Assembly: GCF_900537115.1 (NCBI RefSeq)
Contig: NZ_UNRG01000001.1
Location: 249,121 to 313,120, forward strand
Reading direction: 5' to 3'
Source of the DNA: Arthrobacter sp. Alg241-R88
Lineage (GTDB): Bacteria; Actinomycetota; Actinomycetes; Actinomycetales; Micrococcaceae
DNA length: 64,000 nt
In this document: piece after piece, positions 16,601 to 24,588 of the stretch
How positions within the stretch are numbered: the stretch's first letter is position 1
Layout: the number at the start of each line of letters is the position of its first letter
Translations under genes and position numbers: made by a program
Notes under the pieces: model-generated
The model's input: the letters and a program-made list of their open reading frames with translations, nothing else
What the model was told of the DNA's origin: nothing
The model's database searches: none

Positions 16601-18214
16601 CTAAACCCGGGCGGGAACCTTGTCGGCTGCACTCGAATCCGTGATGTCCTGGGTTTCGAACGGGAGTTCGTCCAGGTCGATCAGCGGGTTCTCGTCCTGC
16701 GTGGCCACCAGTTCGCGGGCCTCTGCCTGGGTATCCACGCTGGGCATGGAACCCGGCAGCGGGCGCTGGGCCGATTCCTTCAGGAAGTAGATCGCAACGG
16801 CGCCCACCAGGGAGGTTCCCATCAGGTAGTAGGCGGGCATCATGTCATTGCCCGTGGCGCTGATCAGGGCCGCCACGATGAAAGGCGTCGTTCCCCCGAA
16901 GATGGCCACCGAGAAGTTGTACGCGATGCCCATGGCGCCATACCGGCTGGAGGTGGGGAACTGGGCCGGCAGCGCGGAGGCGAGGTTGGCCACATAGAAC
17001 GTCACCGGGAAGGCGATCAGGGAAAGCCCGGCCAGCGTGGACCAGATTTCGCCGATGCCGATCAGCAGGAAGGCCGGGGTCGCCAGGACCACTGTGCTCA
17101 GCGCACCGATCCACAGCACGGGGCGGCGGCCGATCCGGTCGGACAGCTTGCCCGTGAGCGGGATGCAGAGGCTCATGACTACCAGCACGGGGATGGTCAG
17201 CAAGGTACCGTGCACCTCGTCGTAGCCCTTGGACTCGGTGAGGTAGGTGGGCATGTAGGAGGTCAGGGCGTAACCCGCGGTGTTGGCGGCTGCAACCAGG
17301 ATCATCGCCACGATGATGGAGCGCCAGTAGGCCTTGACGATTCCCACCGGGCCCTTGGCCGTGGCTTCATCCGAGGCAGCGGCGTGCTTGGCGAGGTCTT
17401 CCTGGGCGTCCAGGGTCGCCTGGAACTGAGGGGATTCCTCAATCTTGCTGCGGAAGTAGACGGCAATCAGGCCCAGCGGACCGGCCACCAGGAACGGGAT
17501 GCGCCAGCCCCACTCCTCCATGGCCGCCTGGCCAAGGGTGAGCTGCAGGGCGGACACCAGTGCCGCGCCGAGGGCGAAGCCAAGGTAGCTGCCCATATCG
17601 AGGAAGCTTGCGAAGAAGCCGCGGCGCTTGTCCGGGGCGTACTCGCTGACGAAGGTGGTGGCACCGGCATATTCGCCGCCGGTGGAGAAGCCCTGCACGA
17701 TCTTCAGCAGCACCAGCAGGCCTGCTGCCCACAGCCCGATCTGGGCGTAGCCGGGAAGTAGTCCAATGGCGAAGGTGCTTGCCGCCATGATCATCAGCGT
17801 GGCGGCGAGGATCTTCTGCCGGCCCATCTTGTCGCCCATCCAGCCGAAGATGACGCCGCCCAGGGGGCGGGCGATGAACGTGGCGGCAAAGGTACCCAGC
17901 AGGAAGAGGGTCTGGGTGGTGGGGTCGGACTCCGGCAGGAAGACCGGACCCATGGTGGTGATGAGGTAGCCGAACACGCCGACGTCGTACCACTCCATGG
18001 TGTTGCCCACGATGGTTCCGCCCAGGGCTTTCTTCAGCATGGGCTGGTTAACAACGTTGACGTCCGACTCCTTGAGCCGGCGGCGCTTCAGAATTTTTGG
18101 CTTGCGTGGTCCCCTGGCAGCCGCGGGTGGGGTGCCTGGGGGTGTAGCTTGGTTGGTTCCGGCGGCGTTGTATACGCCTGCGGAAGAGTCGGTGATGCTT
18201 CGGTCTGTGGGCAT
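16601..18214 (-). CDS. MFS transporter, metabolite:H+ symporter (MHS/ProP-like) family
   Basis: The 537-aa protein has about 12 membrane segments after an unusually long cytoplasmic N-terminus of about 65 residues ending in basic KILKRRRLKESD. Family marks are NTMEWYDVGVFGYL, RPLGGVIFGWMGDKMGRQ, GFSTGGEYAGATTFVSEYA and GKLSDRIGRRP. MHS members import small metabolites such as proline/betaine, shikimate, citrate or ketoglutarate; the charged C-terminal tail recalls ProP but no coiled coil was seen. Start 18214 has GGGAG at 8 bp; ATG 18238 is possible but lacks a ribosome site. Confidence 0.9.
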   Translation of the reverse strand: MPTDRSITDSSAGVYNAAGTNQATPPGTPPAAARGPRKPKILKRRRLKESDVNVVNQPMLKKALGGTIVGNTMEWYDVGVFGYLITTMGPVFLPESDPTTQTLFLLGTFAATFIARPLGGVIFGWMGDKMGRQKILAATLMIMAASTFAIGLLPGYAQIGLWAAGLLVLLKIVQGFSTGGEYAGATTFVSEYAPDKRRGFFASFLDMGSYLGFALGAALVSALQLTLGQAAMEEWGWRIPFLVAGPLGLIAVYFRSKIEESPQFQATLDAQEDLAKHAAASDEATAKGPVGIVKAYWRSIIVAMILVAAANTAGYALTSYMPTYLTESKGYDEVHGTLLTIPVLVVMSLCIPLTGKLSDRIGRRPVLWIGALSTVVLATPAFLLIGIGEIWSTLAGLSLIAFPVTFYVANLASALPAQFPTSSRYGAMGIAYNFSVAIFGGTTPFIVAALISATGNDMMPAYYLMGTSLVGAVAIYFLKESAQRPLPGSMPSVDTQAEARELVATQDENPLIDLDELPFETQDITDSSAADKVPARV

Positions 18215-18238
18215 TTGGGCGACTCCCGTGGAGGTCAT

Positions 18239-18741
18239 TTGCTTGCGACTTGTAGCTGCCCCGCTCCGGGCAGGCCTTCAATTTTACGCGAATGCCGTAG
18301 CGCCTGCTCGCTTTATGCCGTAGTATCACCTCTTTTTGGGGCTTTTCGTGCCGGTTCCTTGAATTTTCTTTCCCGGCTTTTCCCGCGCCGTTATGGGGAT
18401 CTGCGGGGTCCAGCGCCCTTGTCACCGAATTTTTTTCGCTGTGGGCTCCCCTTGCCGTCATTTTGGACGTTTCATGGGCGAAAAAGTGATGCCGCCCACG
18501 GCTCTGCAGCCCTCCTCCAGCACCCGGCAGGGCCGCCGTCGTCCTTTTCTGCCCACCTCTTTGAGGAGGGGTTCACAGGTGCCCGGCGCTTCCCTAAGGT
18601 TGTGCCATGGGAACACTCTCTTTTAGGTAGGCGGACGCCTGCGGCCAGGCCTGGCCGGCCGCTCCGACAGTCACAAAAAGGCCCTGACTGGCCTCGATTG
18701 GTAGCACTTCATTTCATTGCGTTGCGGGAAAGGAAGAACAA
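18239..18741. other. 500-bp gene-free divergent promoter region
   Basis: No frame in this stretch has convincing codon use or a ribosome site. It is richer in T-runs than its surroundings (several TTTTT tracts between 18330 and 18450) and should contain promoters for the MFS gene (minus) and the small gene at 18742 (plus). No clear operator was found. Confidence 0.5.
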
Positions 18742-18999
18742 ATGGCTGACGAAAACAACAAGCACATCGCGCCGGAGCTGGCGAGTCACCTGGCGGAGGC
18801 AATGGACGCCCCCGACATGCCTGGTGCGGCGGCCCCGCTGTCTCCCACGGGAGCAGGCGGGCAGCAAAGGTGGCCCGACGGCAACGGGAAGCGGCGGCAT
18901 CCCAAGGAACGCGGTTCCGGCCTTGGCCGGATGGGGCAGGGGGCTGCCGTCACGGCGCTCCACCGCACCAGCCGGCCACAGATGCCGCACTCGTCCTGA
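18742..18999 (+). CDS. Small hydrophilic protein, unknown function
   Basis: The 85-aa frame has a good ribosome site (GGGAAAGGAAG) before ATG 18742. The first 30 residues are acidic and helical-looking (APELASHLAEAMDAPDMPG); the second half is Gly/Arg-rich and of low complexity, so the 3' part could be out of its native frame. No family recognised. A perfect bidirectional hairpin follows at 19042. Confidence 0.5.
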   Translation: MADENNKHIAPELASHLAEAMDAPDMPGAAAPLSPTGAGGQQRWPDGNGKRRHPKERGSGLGRMGQGAAVTALHRTSRPQMPHSS

Positions 19000-19041
19000 C
19001 GCTGAGACAAACGGAGGACCCGACGTCGTAGGACCGTAAAG

Positions 19042-19072
19042 GAATGGGGACACCGATCCGGTGTCCCCATTC
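19042..19072. terminator. Perfect 13-bp hairpin between convergent genes
   Basis: GAATGGGGACACC (19042-19054) and GGTGTCCCCATTC (19060-19072) flank GATCC. It sits between the small gene ending 18999 and the sigma factor ending 19122 and can serve both. Confidence 0.75.
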
Positions 19073-19121
19073 TTGTGCCGGCCGTCGGGCGAGCCTCGGC
19101 TCCGATTGAGCTCCCCAGGAG

Positions 19122-20369
19122 TCAGAGGGCGGCCGCCTTGGCGAGCAGCACAGCCTTTTGTTGTTCGTTGGCCGTGAGTGCGGCTGCCTGAAGCAGTTCT
19201 GATTTGGCCTCGTCGGTTCTCCCGAGCTTCGTGAGCAGCTCTCCCCGGATGCTGGGCAGCAGGTGTGAGCGGCGGAGGGCGCCCCCGGCAACGAGGCGGT
19301 CCACGATCCTCAGGGCGGCGGCCGGTCCGGTGGCCATGGAAACCGCTACGGCGTGGTTGAGTTCGACGACGGGGCTGGGTGCCAGGCGTCCCAGGGCTTC
19401 GTAGAGCAGCACAATCCTGTTCCAGTCGGTTACTTCGAAACTGCCGGCGGTGGCGTGGCATTGGGCGATGGCAGCCTGCAGGCAGTAGTTCCCCCTTCCG
19501 CGGCCGAGCGCATCGGCACGGGCCAGGGAGGTAAGGCCACGGCCGATCTGCGTCCGGTCCCAGCGTGACCTGTCCTGGTCAGCGAGCAGAATTGGGCTGC
19601 CGTCGCGGTTGACGCGCGCGGCAAACCGGGACGCCTGGAACTCCATCAGCGCTACGAGTCCGTGAACTTCAGGCTCCCGCGGCAGCAGGCCGGCGAGCAC
19701 GCGGCCAAGGCGCAGGGCCTCATTGGCCACCTCGGTCCGGATCCACCGGTCACCCGTTGTGGCGGCATAGCCTTCGGTGAAGATGAGGTACAGCACGGCC
19801 AGTACCGCGCCCAGGCGCGCGTTCCACTCGTTGGGGTCGGGGGTGTCAAAGGGCACCTGGGCGGCCGACAGGGTTTTCTTTGCCCGTACGATGCGCTGCT
19901 GGACGGTGGCAACGGGAACAAGAAGCATCCGTGCGATCTCCTCGGTGGTCAGGCCACCGACCGTTCGCAGCGTCAAGGCGACCTGCCCCTCACGGGAGAG
20001 CACGGGATGGCAGGCGATGAAGACGAGCCGAAGCACGTCATCGGGGATCGGCTGCCACTGGTCCTCGGTCATCTCCCTGAGGTCGTGGGCAATCGCGCGG
20101 TAGCGTTCGTCGAGCCGCTCCCGGCGGCGCCACGCATCTATGGCCTTGCGTTTGGCCACGGCCGTGAGCCAGGCGCCCGGGTTATCCGGGACGCCCGACC
20201 CGGGCCATTGTGTCAGGGCATCGATCAGGGCTTCCTGGGCAAGGTCTTCAGCCAGGCCGACGTCGCCAGTCACCTTGGCAAGCGTTGCGACGATCCGCGC
20301 GCTTTCGATCCGCCACACGGCGTCCAGGGTGCGCGGGATAGCCGGCGTGGGCAGGTCCTTGTCTGCCAT
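19122..20369 (-). CDS. ECF42-type RNA polymerase sigma factor with C-terminal extension
   Basis: The 415-aa protein has region 2 (LAEDLAQEALIDALTQWP, residues about 38-56, and NPGAWLTAVAKRKAID) and region 4 (LTTEEIARMLLVPVATVQQRIVR, about 140-162). About 240 further residues of TPR-like helices follow, including the DPNEW..LGAVLAVLYLIFTEGY segment typical of the group. No anti-sigma gene is adjacent. ECF42 factors are paired instead with YCII/DGPF proteins, and one ends 4 bp upstream (20374). In Streptomyces work the extension is needed for activity. The promoter upstream of the pair (20850-20876) looks ECF42-type, implying autoregulation. Confidence 0.92.
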   Translation of the reverse strand: MADKDLPTPAIPRTLDAVWRIESARIVATLAKVTGDVGLAEDLAQEALIDALTQWPGSGVPDNPGAWLTAVAKRKAIDAWRRRERLDERYRAIAHDLREMTEDQWQPIPDDVLRLVFIACHPVLSREGQVALTLRTVGGLTTEEIARMLLVPVATVQQRIVRAKKTLSAAQVPFDTPDPNEWNARLGAVLAVLYLIFTEGYAATTGDRWIRTEVANEALRLGRVLAGLLPREPEVHGLVALMEFQASRFAARVNRDGSPILLADQDRSRWDRTQIGRGLTSLARADALGRGRGNYCLQAAIAQCHATAGSFEVTDWNRIVLLYEALGRLAPSPVVELNHAVAVSMATGPAAALRIVDRLVAGGALRRSHLLPSIRGELLTKLGRTDEAKSELLQAAALTANEQQKAVLLAKAAAL

Positions 20370-20373
20370 GTGG

Positions 20374-20799
20374 CTAGGGCTGGTTCAGTTCTTCGCGCCA
20401 GCCGGCTTCCTTTTGCAGGAACTCGTTGTCCGAGAAGTCCTCGAAGTCGCTCATATCGGTCACGCGGCGGACTTCGAGTTTGTTTCCCGGGCCCAAGGGG
20501 CAGCGGCTGGCCCACTGGACCGCCTCCTCCTTGCTGGCAGTCTGGATAATCCAGAATCCGTTGAACAGTTCATGGGTTTCCCCGTACGGGCCATCGGTAA
20601 CAATGGGGTTCTCACCTGAAAAGTCCACAACGAAAGCTTCGCTCATGTCATCGGCGAGCCCGTCACCGGCGAGCAGGACACCGGCCTTGATGAGGGATTC
20701 ATTGTAGGCCCCCATAGCGTTGATGATCTGTTCGATGTCCGCCTTTTCGTAGGCCTTCTTTGCCTCATCCGTAGCGCGCATAATCAGCATGAACTTCAT
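20374..20799 (-). CDS. YCII-related (DGPF domain) protein, ECF42 partner
   Basis: The 141-aa protein reads MKFMLIMRATDEAK, then the family motif DGPYGETHELFNGFWIIQ (DGPF box) and a C-terminal CPLGPGNKLEVRRV. DGPF proteins are the usual targets and neighbours of ECF42; their biochemical role is unclear. ATG 20799 follows GGAG; upstream in-frame codons to 20877 would overlap the ECF promoter and are rejected. It precedes the sigma gene by 4 bp, so the two are one operon. Confidence 0.92.
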   Translation of the reverse strand: MKFMLIMRATDEAKKAYEKADIEQIINAMGAYNESLIKAGVLLAGDGLADDMSEAFVVDFSGENPIVTDGPYGETHELFNGFWIIQTASKEEAVQWASRCPLGPGNKLEVRRVTDMSDFEDFSDNEFLQKEAGWREELNQP

Positions 20800-20849
20800 A
20801 GTTCTTCTCCTTCGTACTGAGAACGCCTCGTGCGTCCTTCTACTATCGC

Positions 20850-20876
20850 GTCGAACGGGCGGGCATGGGATCGACA
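20850..20876 (-). promoter_or_regulatory. Putative ECF42-dependent promoter
   Basis: On the minus strand TGTCGA (complement of 20871-20876) is followed after 17 bp by CGAC (complement of 20850-20853). From memory of published ECF42 work, TGTCGA and CGA(T/C)C-like elements are the -35 and -10. It lies about 50 bp before the YCII gene. Confidence 0.6.
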
Positions 20877-20932
20877 CGGACCAGGAAAATTCTTATTCAG
20901 GAAATGCCGCATGGCCAAAGTGTTTCTGCGCG

Positions 20933-20950
20933 GGAGCCTTTTAAGGCTCC
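20933..20950 (-). terminator. Hairpin over the LacI-family gene stop
   Basis: GGAGCCTT and AAGGCTCC flank TT. The stem overlaps the stop codon at 20941-20943 and has no T-run on the minus strand. Confidence 0.4.
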
Positions 20951-21975
20951 TGCCGTGCTGAGTATCGGGGCGAACCGCTCGACTGGCGGGGCATAAGCGT
21001 GGGCAGGGATTTCCGGATCCTGGGTTCCTTGCCGGGGTTCACGATGAGGTCGATCGCATTCGCTGCGATCTGGTCCAGGGGCACCCGCACCGAAGTGAGC
21101 GGGGTTGAAAGGCGGGAGGCGAGGGGTATGTCGTTGTAGCCGACCAGGGCCAGGTCTTGTCCCACGGTGATGCCGAGGCGGTGGGCGGCGGCGATAACCC
21201 CCATGGCCAGGTTGTCGTTGGCGGCAAACACCGCGCTGGGACGTTTTTCGGAGGCGCCGGACAATAATGATTCCGCGGCGGAGAACCCGCTTTCGATGCC
21301 ATAGCCGGCGGCAATCAGCCAGTCTTCCCGGGCCTGAATGCCTGCACCCTCCAGCGCTTTGCGGGCGCCGGCGAGGCGGGCTGTCCCGGTAGAGGTAAAG
21401 GACGGTCCGGTCACTACCCCGATGTCACGGTGCCCAAGATCGATCAGGTGCCGGACCGCCAGGTATCCGCCCACCTCGTCGTCGCCAAGAGCCGAGGGGC
21501 TGACCCCGTCGGTGCGAAGGACCAGAGCGTGCGCCACGCCCCGTTCACGCAGATGCTTGGGCAAGTCGTCGTCGATTCGGGCCGTGGCCAGGATCAGCCC
21601 GTCCACATTGCGGTCCAGGAGGGTTTCCGCTGCCCGGCGTTCGTCGTCGGGATCATCGCCGCTGGTTGCAACCATGGCAAAGTATCCGCGGTCCGACGCC
21701 GCCCGCTCGAGTTCCTCAAACATCAGCGCCATTACCGTGTCGCTGAGCCGCGGCACGAGCACGCCGAGGGTCCGGGTCTCACCCCGGCGCAGGTTGGATG
21801 CGAAGGAGTTGCGGCGATAGCCAAGCTCCTCGGCTATTTTCCTGACATGCGCGGCTGTTGCGGAACGCGACGTCGTACGTTCATCCAGGGCGCGGCTGGC
21901 GGTGGAGATGCTCACGCCGCTGGCCGCAGCAACGTCCTTGAGGGTGACGATTGTGCCGGGAGCCGCCGGTTCCAT
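20941..21975 (-). CDS. LacI-family transcriptional repressor
   Basis: The 344-aa protein begins its LacI helix-turn-helix with VTLKDVAAASGVSISTASRA, the hinge with RKIAEELGYRRNSFAS, and a periplasmic-binding-like effector domain (RTLGVLVPRLSDTV, AVFAANDNLAMGVIAA, GQDLALVGYNDIP). ATG 21975 follows GAGGAG. It is divergent from the DapA-family and Nramp-like genes, and the gap between holds four half-conserved AACGTT sites, so it should repress them and itself. The inducer is unknown. Confidence 0.93.
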   Translation of the reverse strand: MEPAAPGTIVTLKDVAAASGVSISTASRALDERTTSRSATAAHVRKIAEELGYRRNSFASNLRRGETRTLGVLVPRLSDTVMALMFEELERAASDRGYFAMVATSGDDPDDERRAAETLLDRNVDGLILATARIDDDLPKHLRERGVAHALVLRTDGVSPSALGDDEVGGYLAVRHLIDLGHRDIGVVTGPSFTSTGTARLAGARKALEGAGIQAREDWLIAAGYGIESGFSAAESLLSGASEKRPSAVFAANDNLAMGVIAAAHRLGITVGQDLALVGYNDIPLASRLSTPLTSVRVPLDQIAANAIDLIVNPGKEPRIRKSLPTLMPRQSSGSPRYSARQEP

Positions 21976-22026
21976 GCTGGTTCTCCTCTTCGAAAGGGGC
22001 GTACCAGACACTCTATTCCTCCTTTT

Positions 22027-22094
22027 TGCAAACGTTCCCTTGACAGTGAGATGGAACACGTTGCAATATTGAAAACGTTCCCGCAAACGTTCTC
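22027..22094. promoter_or_regulatory. Cluster of LacI-type operators with promoter
   Basis: Sites TGCAAACGTTCC (22027-22038), GGAACACGTTGCA (22053-22065, inverted), GAAAACGTTCCC (22071-22082) and GCAAACGTTCTC (22083-22094) share the ACGTT centre typical of LacI operators. TTGACA at 22040-22045 followed after 18 bp by CAATAT makes a plausible promoter for the gene at 22158, lying between operators. Confidence 0.65.
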
Positions 22095-22157
22095 AATAAG
22101 GGATGCGAAACACCAGCGGGACTGCCGACCATCAATGAAGACAAGAAGGTAGCTGTA

Positions 22158-23099
22158 ATGACACTCGATCTCCGCGGACTCAGCCCCGCACCTGTCACCC
22201 CGTTCACCGAAGATGGCGCTGTCGACTTCGCTGCGATCCAGCGTCTGGGTTCGTGGCTCGGATCGATTGAGGGCGTGAAGAGCCTCGTCGTCCTGGGGCA
22301 CGCCGGCGAAGGCACGTTCCTTACCGAAGAGGAGCAGCTGGACGTTATCCGCGCGTTCGTGGCGTCCACCGACGGCCGTGTACCGGTCGTGGCGGGCATC
22401 ACGAAGGAAGGCAACAAGACCGCGGCCCTCGAGGCCAAGAAGGCCGTCGAGGCCGGCGCGTCAGCTGGTCTCGTCTACCCCTCGCACGGGTGGCTGCGCT
22501 TCGGATACCAGGAGGGCGCTCCGCAGTCGCGCTACCAGGAGATCTATGAAGAGTCCGGCCTGCCGCTGATCCTCTTCCAGTACCCCGACAACACCAAGGC
22601 GACCTACGACCTCGACACTCAGCTGGAGATCGCCGGCCAGGAAGGCGTCTTTGCCACGAAGAACGGTGTCCGGAACATGCGCCGGTGGTACACCGAGATC
22701 CCCGCGCTGCGCGCCGCGTACCCCGAGCTGCAGGTGCTGTCCTGCCATGACGAGTACCTGCTGCCGACAATGTTCGATGTCGACGGCCTGCTCGTCGGCT
22801 ACGGCAACATCGCCCCCGAACTGCTCGTCGAACTGATCGAGGCCGGGAAGGCGCAGGACTACAAGCGTGCCCACGCAATTCATGAGCGGCTGCTGCCGGT
22901 GACCAAGAACGTTTACCACCGCGGGTCCCATATGGAGGGCACCGTCGCCTTGAAGTGGGGCCTCGTGAACCGCGGCATTCTGGACCACGCCACAGTCCGC
23001 ACCCCGCTCCTGCCCCTGCCGGAAGGCGCCGAAACCGAAATTGCGGAAGCCTTCGCCGCCGCAAACATCGGCAAGGTCACCGCCCCCGCTGCCGTCTGA
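22158..23099 (+). CDS. Dihydrodipicolinate synthase/N-acetylneuraminate lyase (DapA) family protein
   Basis: The 313-aa class I aldolase-fold protein has PAPVTPFTEDG, VVLGHAGEGTFL in place of the usual GTTGE loop, the Tyr of LILFQYPD (Y142) and the Schiff-base Lys in FATKNG (K168). These enzymes add or remove pyruvate or another 2-oxo acid. Loop changes mean it is unlikely to be the lysine-pathway DapA; a catabolic lyase or dehydratase is more likely, given its LacI regulator and co-directional transporter. ATG 22158 has AGAAGG upstream. Confidence 0.88.
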   Translation: MTLDLRGLSPAPVTPFTEDGAVDFAAIQRLGSWLGSIEGVKSLVVLGHAGEGTFLTEEEQLDVIRAFVASTDGRVPVVAGITKEGNKTAALEAKKAVEAGASAGLVYPSHGWLRFGYQEGAPQSRYQEIYEESGLPLILFQYPDNTKATYDLDTQLEIAGQEGVFATKNGVRNMRRWYTEIPALRAAYPELQVLSCHDEYLLPTMFDVDGLLVGYGNIAPELLVELIEAGKAQDYKRAHAIHERLLPVTKNVYHRGSHMEGTVALKWGLVNRGILDHATVRTPLLPLPEGAETEIAEAFAAANIGKVTAPAAV

Positions 23100-23102
23100 C
23101 TC

Positions 23103-23128
23103 CACCCATCACGGGTCCTCACGGGTGG
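23103..23128 (+). terminator. Weak hairpin after the lyase gene
   Basis: CCACCC and GGGTGG pair around a 14-base loop just past the stop. Being weak, it may only attenuate before the transporter gene at 23224. Confidence 0.3.
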
Positions 23129-23223
23129 TGGGCCCCTTGGCCCTCCGCCCGTGCCCCAGCCTTTACTCTCCATCCGGTCGATGACCGCCCCCAGCAATGT
23201 CGCTGTATAAGGAGGACTCGCCG

Positions 23224-24522
23224 ATGCGCGAGCAGAATAAGACCATCACCCGTCCCGGACACAGGGAAGACCAGATGGCAACCCAGCAAGGAAACCCGGC
23301 CCAAGGCACCACAAAGAAGCACCGTACTTTCCTCGGCTACCTTGCCTTGATGGGGCCGGCCTTCGTCGTCGGAGCCTGGCAGTTCGGCCCCGGAAACCTG
23401 ACCACCGCCGTCCAGGCCGGCAGCCGCTTCGACTACAGCCTTGTGTGGGTCATCGCCGTCTCCACCCTCCTGATGATCTTCTTTACCGATATGAGCGTCA
23501 GGCTCGGCATCGCCACACCCACGTCCCTGATCACGTCCATCAAGGACCACCTCGGCAAGTGGGTGGGCGTCCTGGCAGGCTTCGGCGTCTTCGGCATCAC
23601 ACTGATGTTCTCCGTCGGCAACGCCGTCGGATCCGGGCTGGGACTTTCCCTTATTTTCGGCGGATCCCCGGTGCTGTGGACCGTCGTTTGCACGGTCGCC
23701 GTCGGCTTCGTCCTTGCCTTCAGGAATGTCTACGGAATCGTCGAAAAAGCCCTCCTGGTCATCGTGGTCCTCATGGGCATCGCCTTCATCGCCAGCACGG
23801 TCGTGGCCCAGCCCGACTGGTACCGGTCCATGGAAGGCATGGTCCCGCAACTGCCCGCCGGGAGCGAGATCCTTATCGTCGCGCTCGTGGGCACCAACTT
23901 CTCCATCAACGCCGCCTTCTACACCTCCTACGGCATCAAGGAACACCGCCGCACCCGGGCCGACTACCGCGACATCACCCTCGTCGACACCATCCCCGGC
24001 ATCGTCGCCCCCGGCATCATGACGGCCCTGGTCATCATGGTCGCCGCAGCAGTCCTTGGCAAAACCGGAGCCGAGGCCGGAACCATCAACGCCCTCGCCT
24101 CCATTTTCACGCCGCTGGCGGGCCCCGTCGGCGCGATGCTCTTTGCCCTCGGCCTCTCCGGAGCAGCCTTTTCATCCATGATCGCCAACGCCACTGCCGG
24201 CGGCACCATGCTCTCCGACGCCATGGGCCGGGGCGCCGAAGCCGGATCGCCTGCCGCCCGCATCGTCACTGGCATGATTCTTGCCTTCGGCCTGATCATC
24301 ACCCTGTCATTCCAGTCCTCACCCGTGGCCCTGATCGTCATCGCCCAGTCCCTCACGGTCCTCATCGCACCACTGCTGGGCGTCCTGATCGTCATCATGG
24401 CCAACAGGCGCACCGTCATGGGGGATCTCCGCAACAAGTGGTGGCACAACCTCTTCGGAGCCATCGGCCTCATCGCGATTATCGCCTCCTCCATCAGGCT
24501 CATCACCACCTTGCTTGGCTAA
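23224..24522 (+). CDS. Nramp-fold transporter lacking the canonical metal-binding residues
   Basis: The 432-aa protein has about 11 membrane segments of the Nramp (LeuT-like) fold after a 35-residue hydrophilic N-terminus. ATG 23224 follows AAGGAGG. In TM1 the metal ligand motif DPGN reads GPGN (QFGPGN, residues 53-58), losing the Asp. In TM6 the A/M-P-H metal motif is replaced by VGTNFSINAAFYTSYGIKEH. Canonical Mn2+/Fe2+ transport is therefore unlikely. Its neighbours, a LacI repressor and a DapA-family lyase, suggest uptake of an organic substrate. Confidence 0.88.
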   Translation: MREQNKTITRPGHREDQMATQQGNPAQGTTKKHRTFLGYLALMGPAFVVGAWQFGPGNLTTAVQAGSRFDYSLVWVIAVSTLLMIFFTDMSVRLGIATPTSLITSIKDHLGKWVGVLAGFGVFGITLMFSVGNAVGSGLGLSLIFGGSPVLWTVVCTVAVGFVLAFRNVYGIVEKALLVIVVLMGIAFIASTVVAQPDWYRSMEGMVPQLPAGSEILIVALVGTNFSINAAFYTSYGIKEHRRTRADYRDITLVDTIPGIVAPGIMTALVIMVAAAVLGKTGAEAGTINALASIFTPLAGPVGAMLFALGLSGAAFSSMIANATAGGTMLSDAMGRGAEAGSPAARIVTGMILAFGLIITLSFQSSPVALIVIAQSLTVLIAPLLGVLIVIMANRRTVMGDLRNKWWHNLFGAIGLIAIIASSIRLITTLLG

Positions 24523-24550
24523 GAGCCCGGCGCCGAGTCACAACATAAGG

Positions 24551-24578
24551 AGCGCCCCCTGCAAAAGCAGGGGGCGCT
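24551..24578. terminator. Strong hairpin between convergent genes
   Basis: AGCGCCCCCTGC (24551-24562) pairs perfectly with 24567-24578 around AAAA. It lies between the transporter (ends 24522) and ligD (ends 24589) and can serve both. Confidence 0.75.
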
Positions 24579-24588
24579 TCTGCAGCTG

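Noticed and set aside
16352..17761. A 469-codon plus-strand frame opposite the MFS gene
   Set aside because: It is antisense to a recognisable transporter; composition (His, Gly, Gln, Arg) is typical of a high-GC shadow.
20800..20877. An N-terminal extension of the YCII protein
   Set aside because: It would overlap the predicted ECF42 promoter; ATG 20799 has a ribosome site and starts exactly at the family's usual N-terminus.
23224..24522. Annotation as an Mn2+/Fe2+ transporter
   Set aside because: The fold is Nramp, but the TM1 Asp and the TM6 Met-Pro-His needed for metal binding are missing, so the metal function is not supported.
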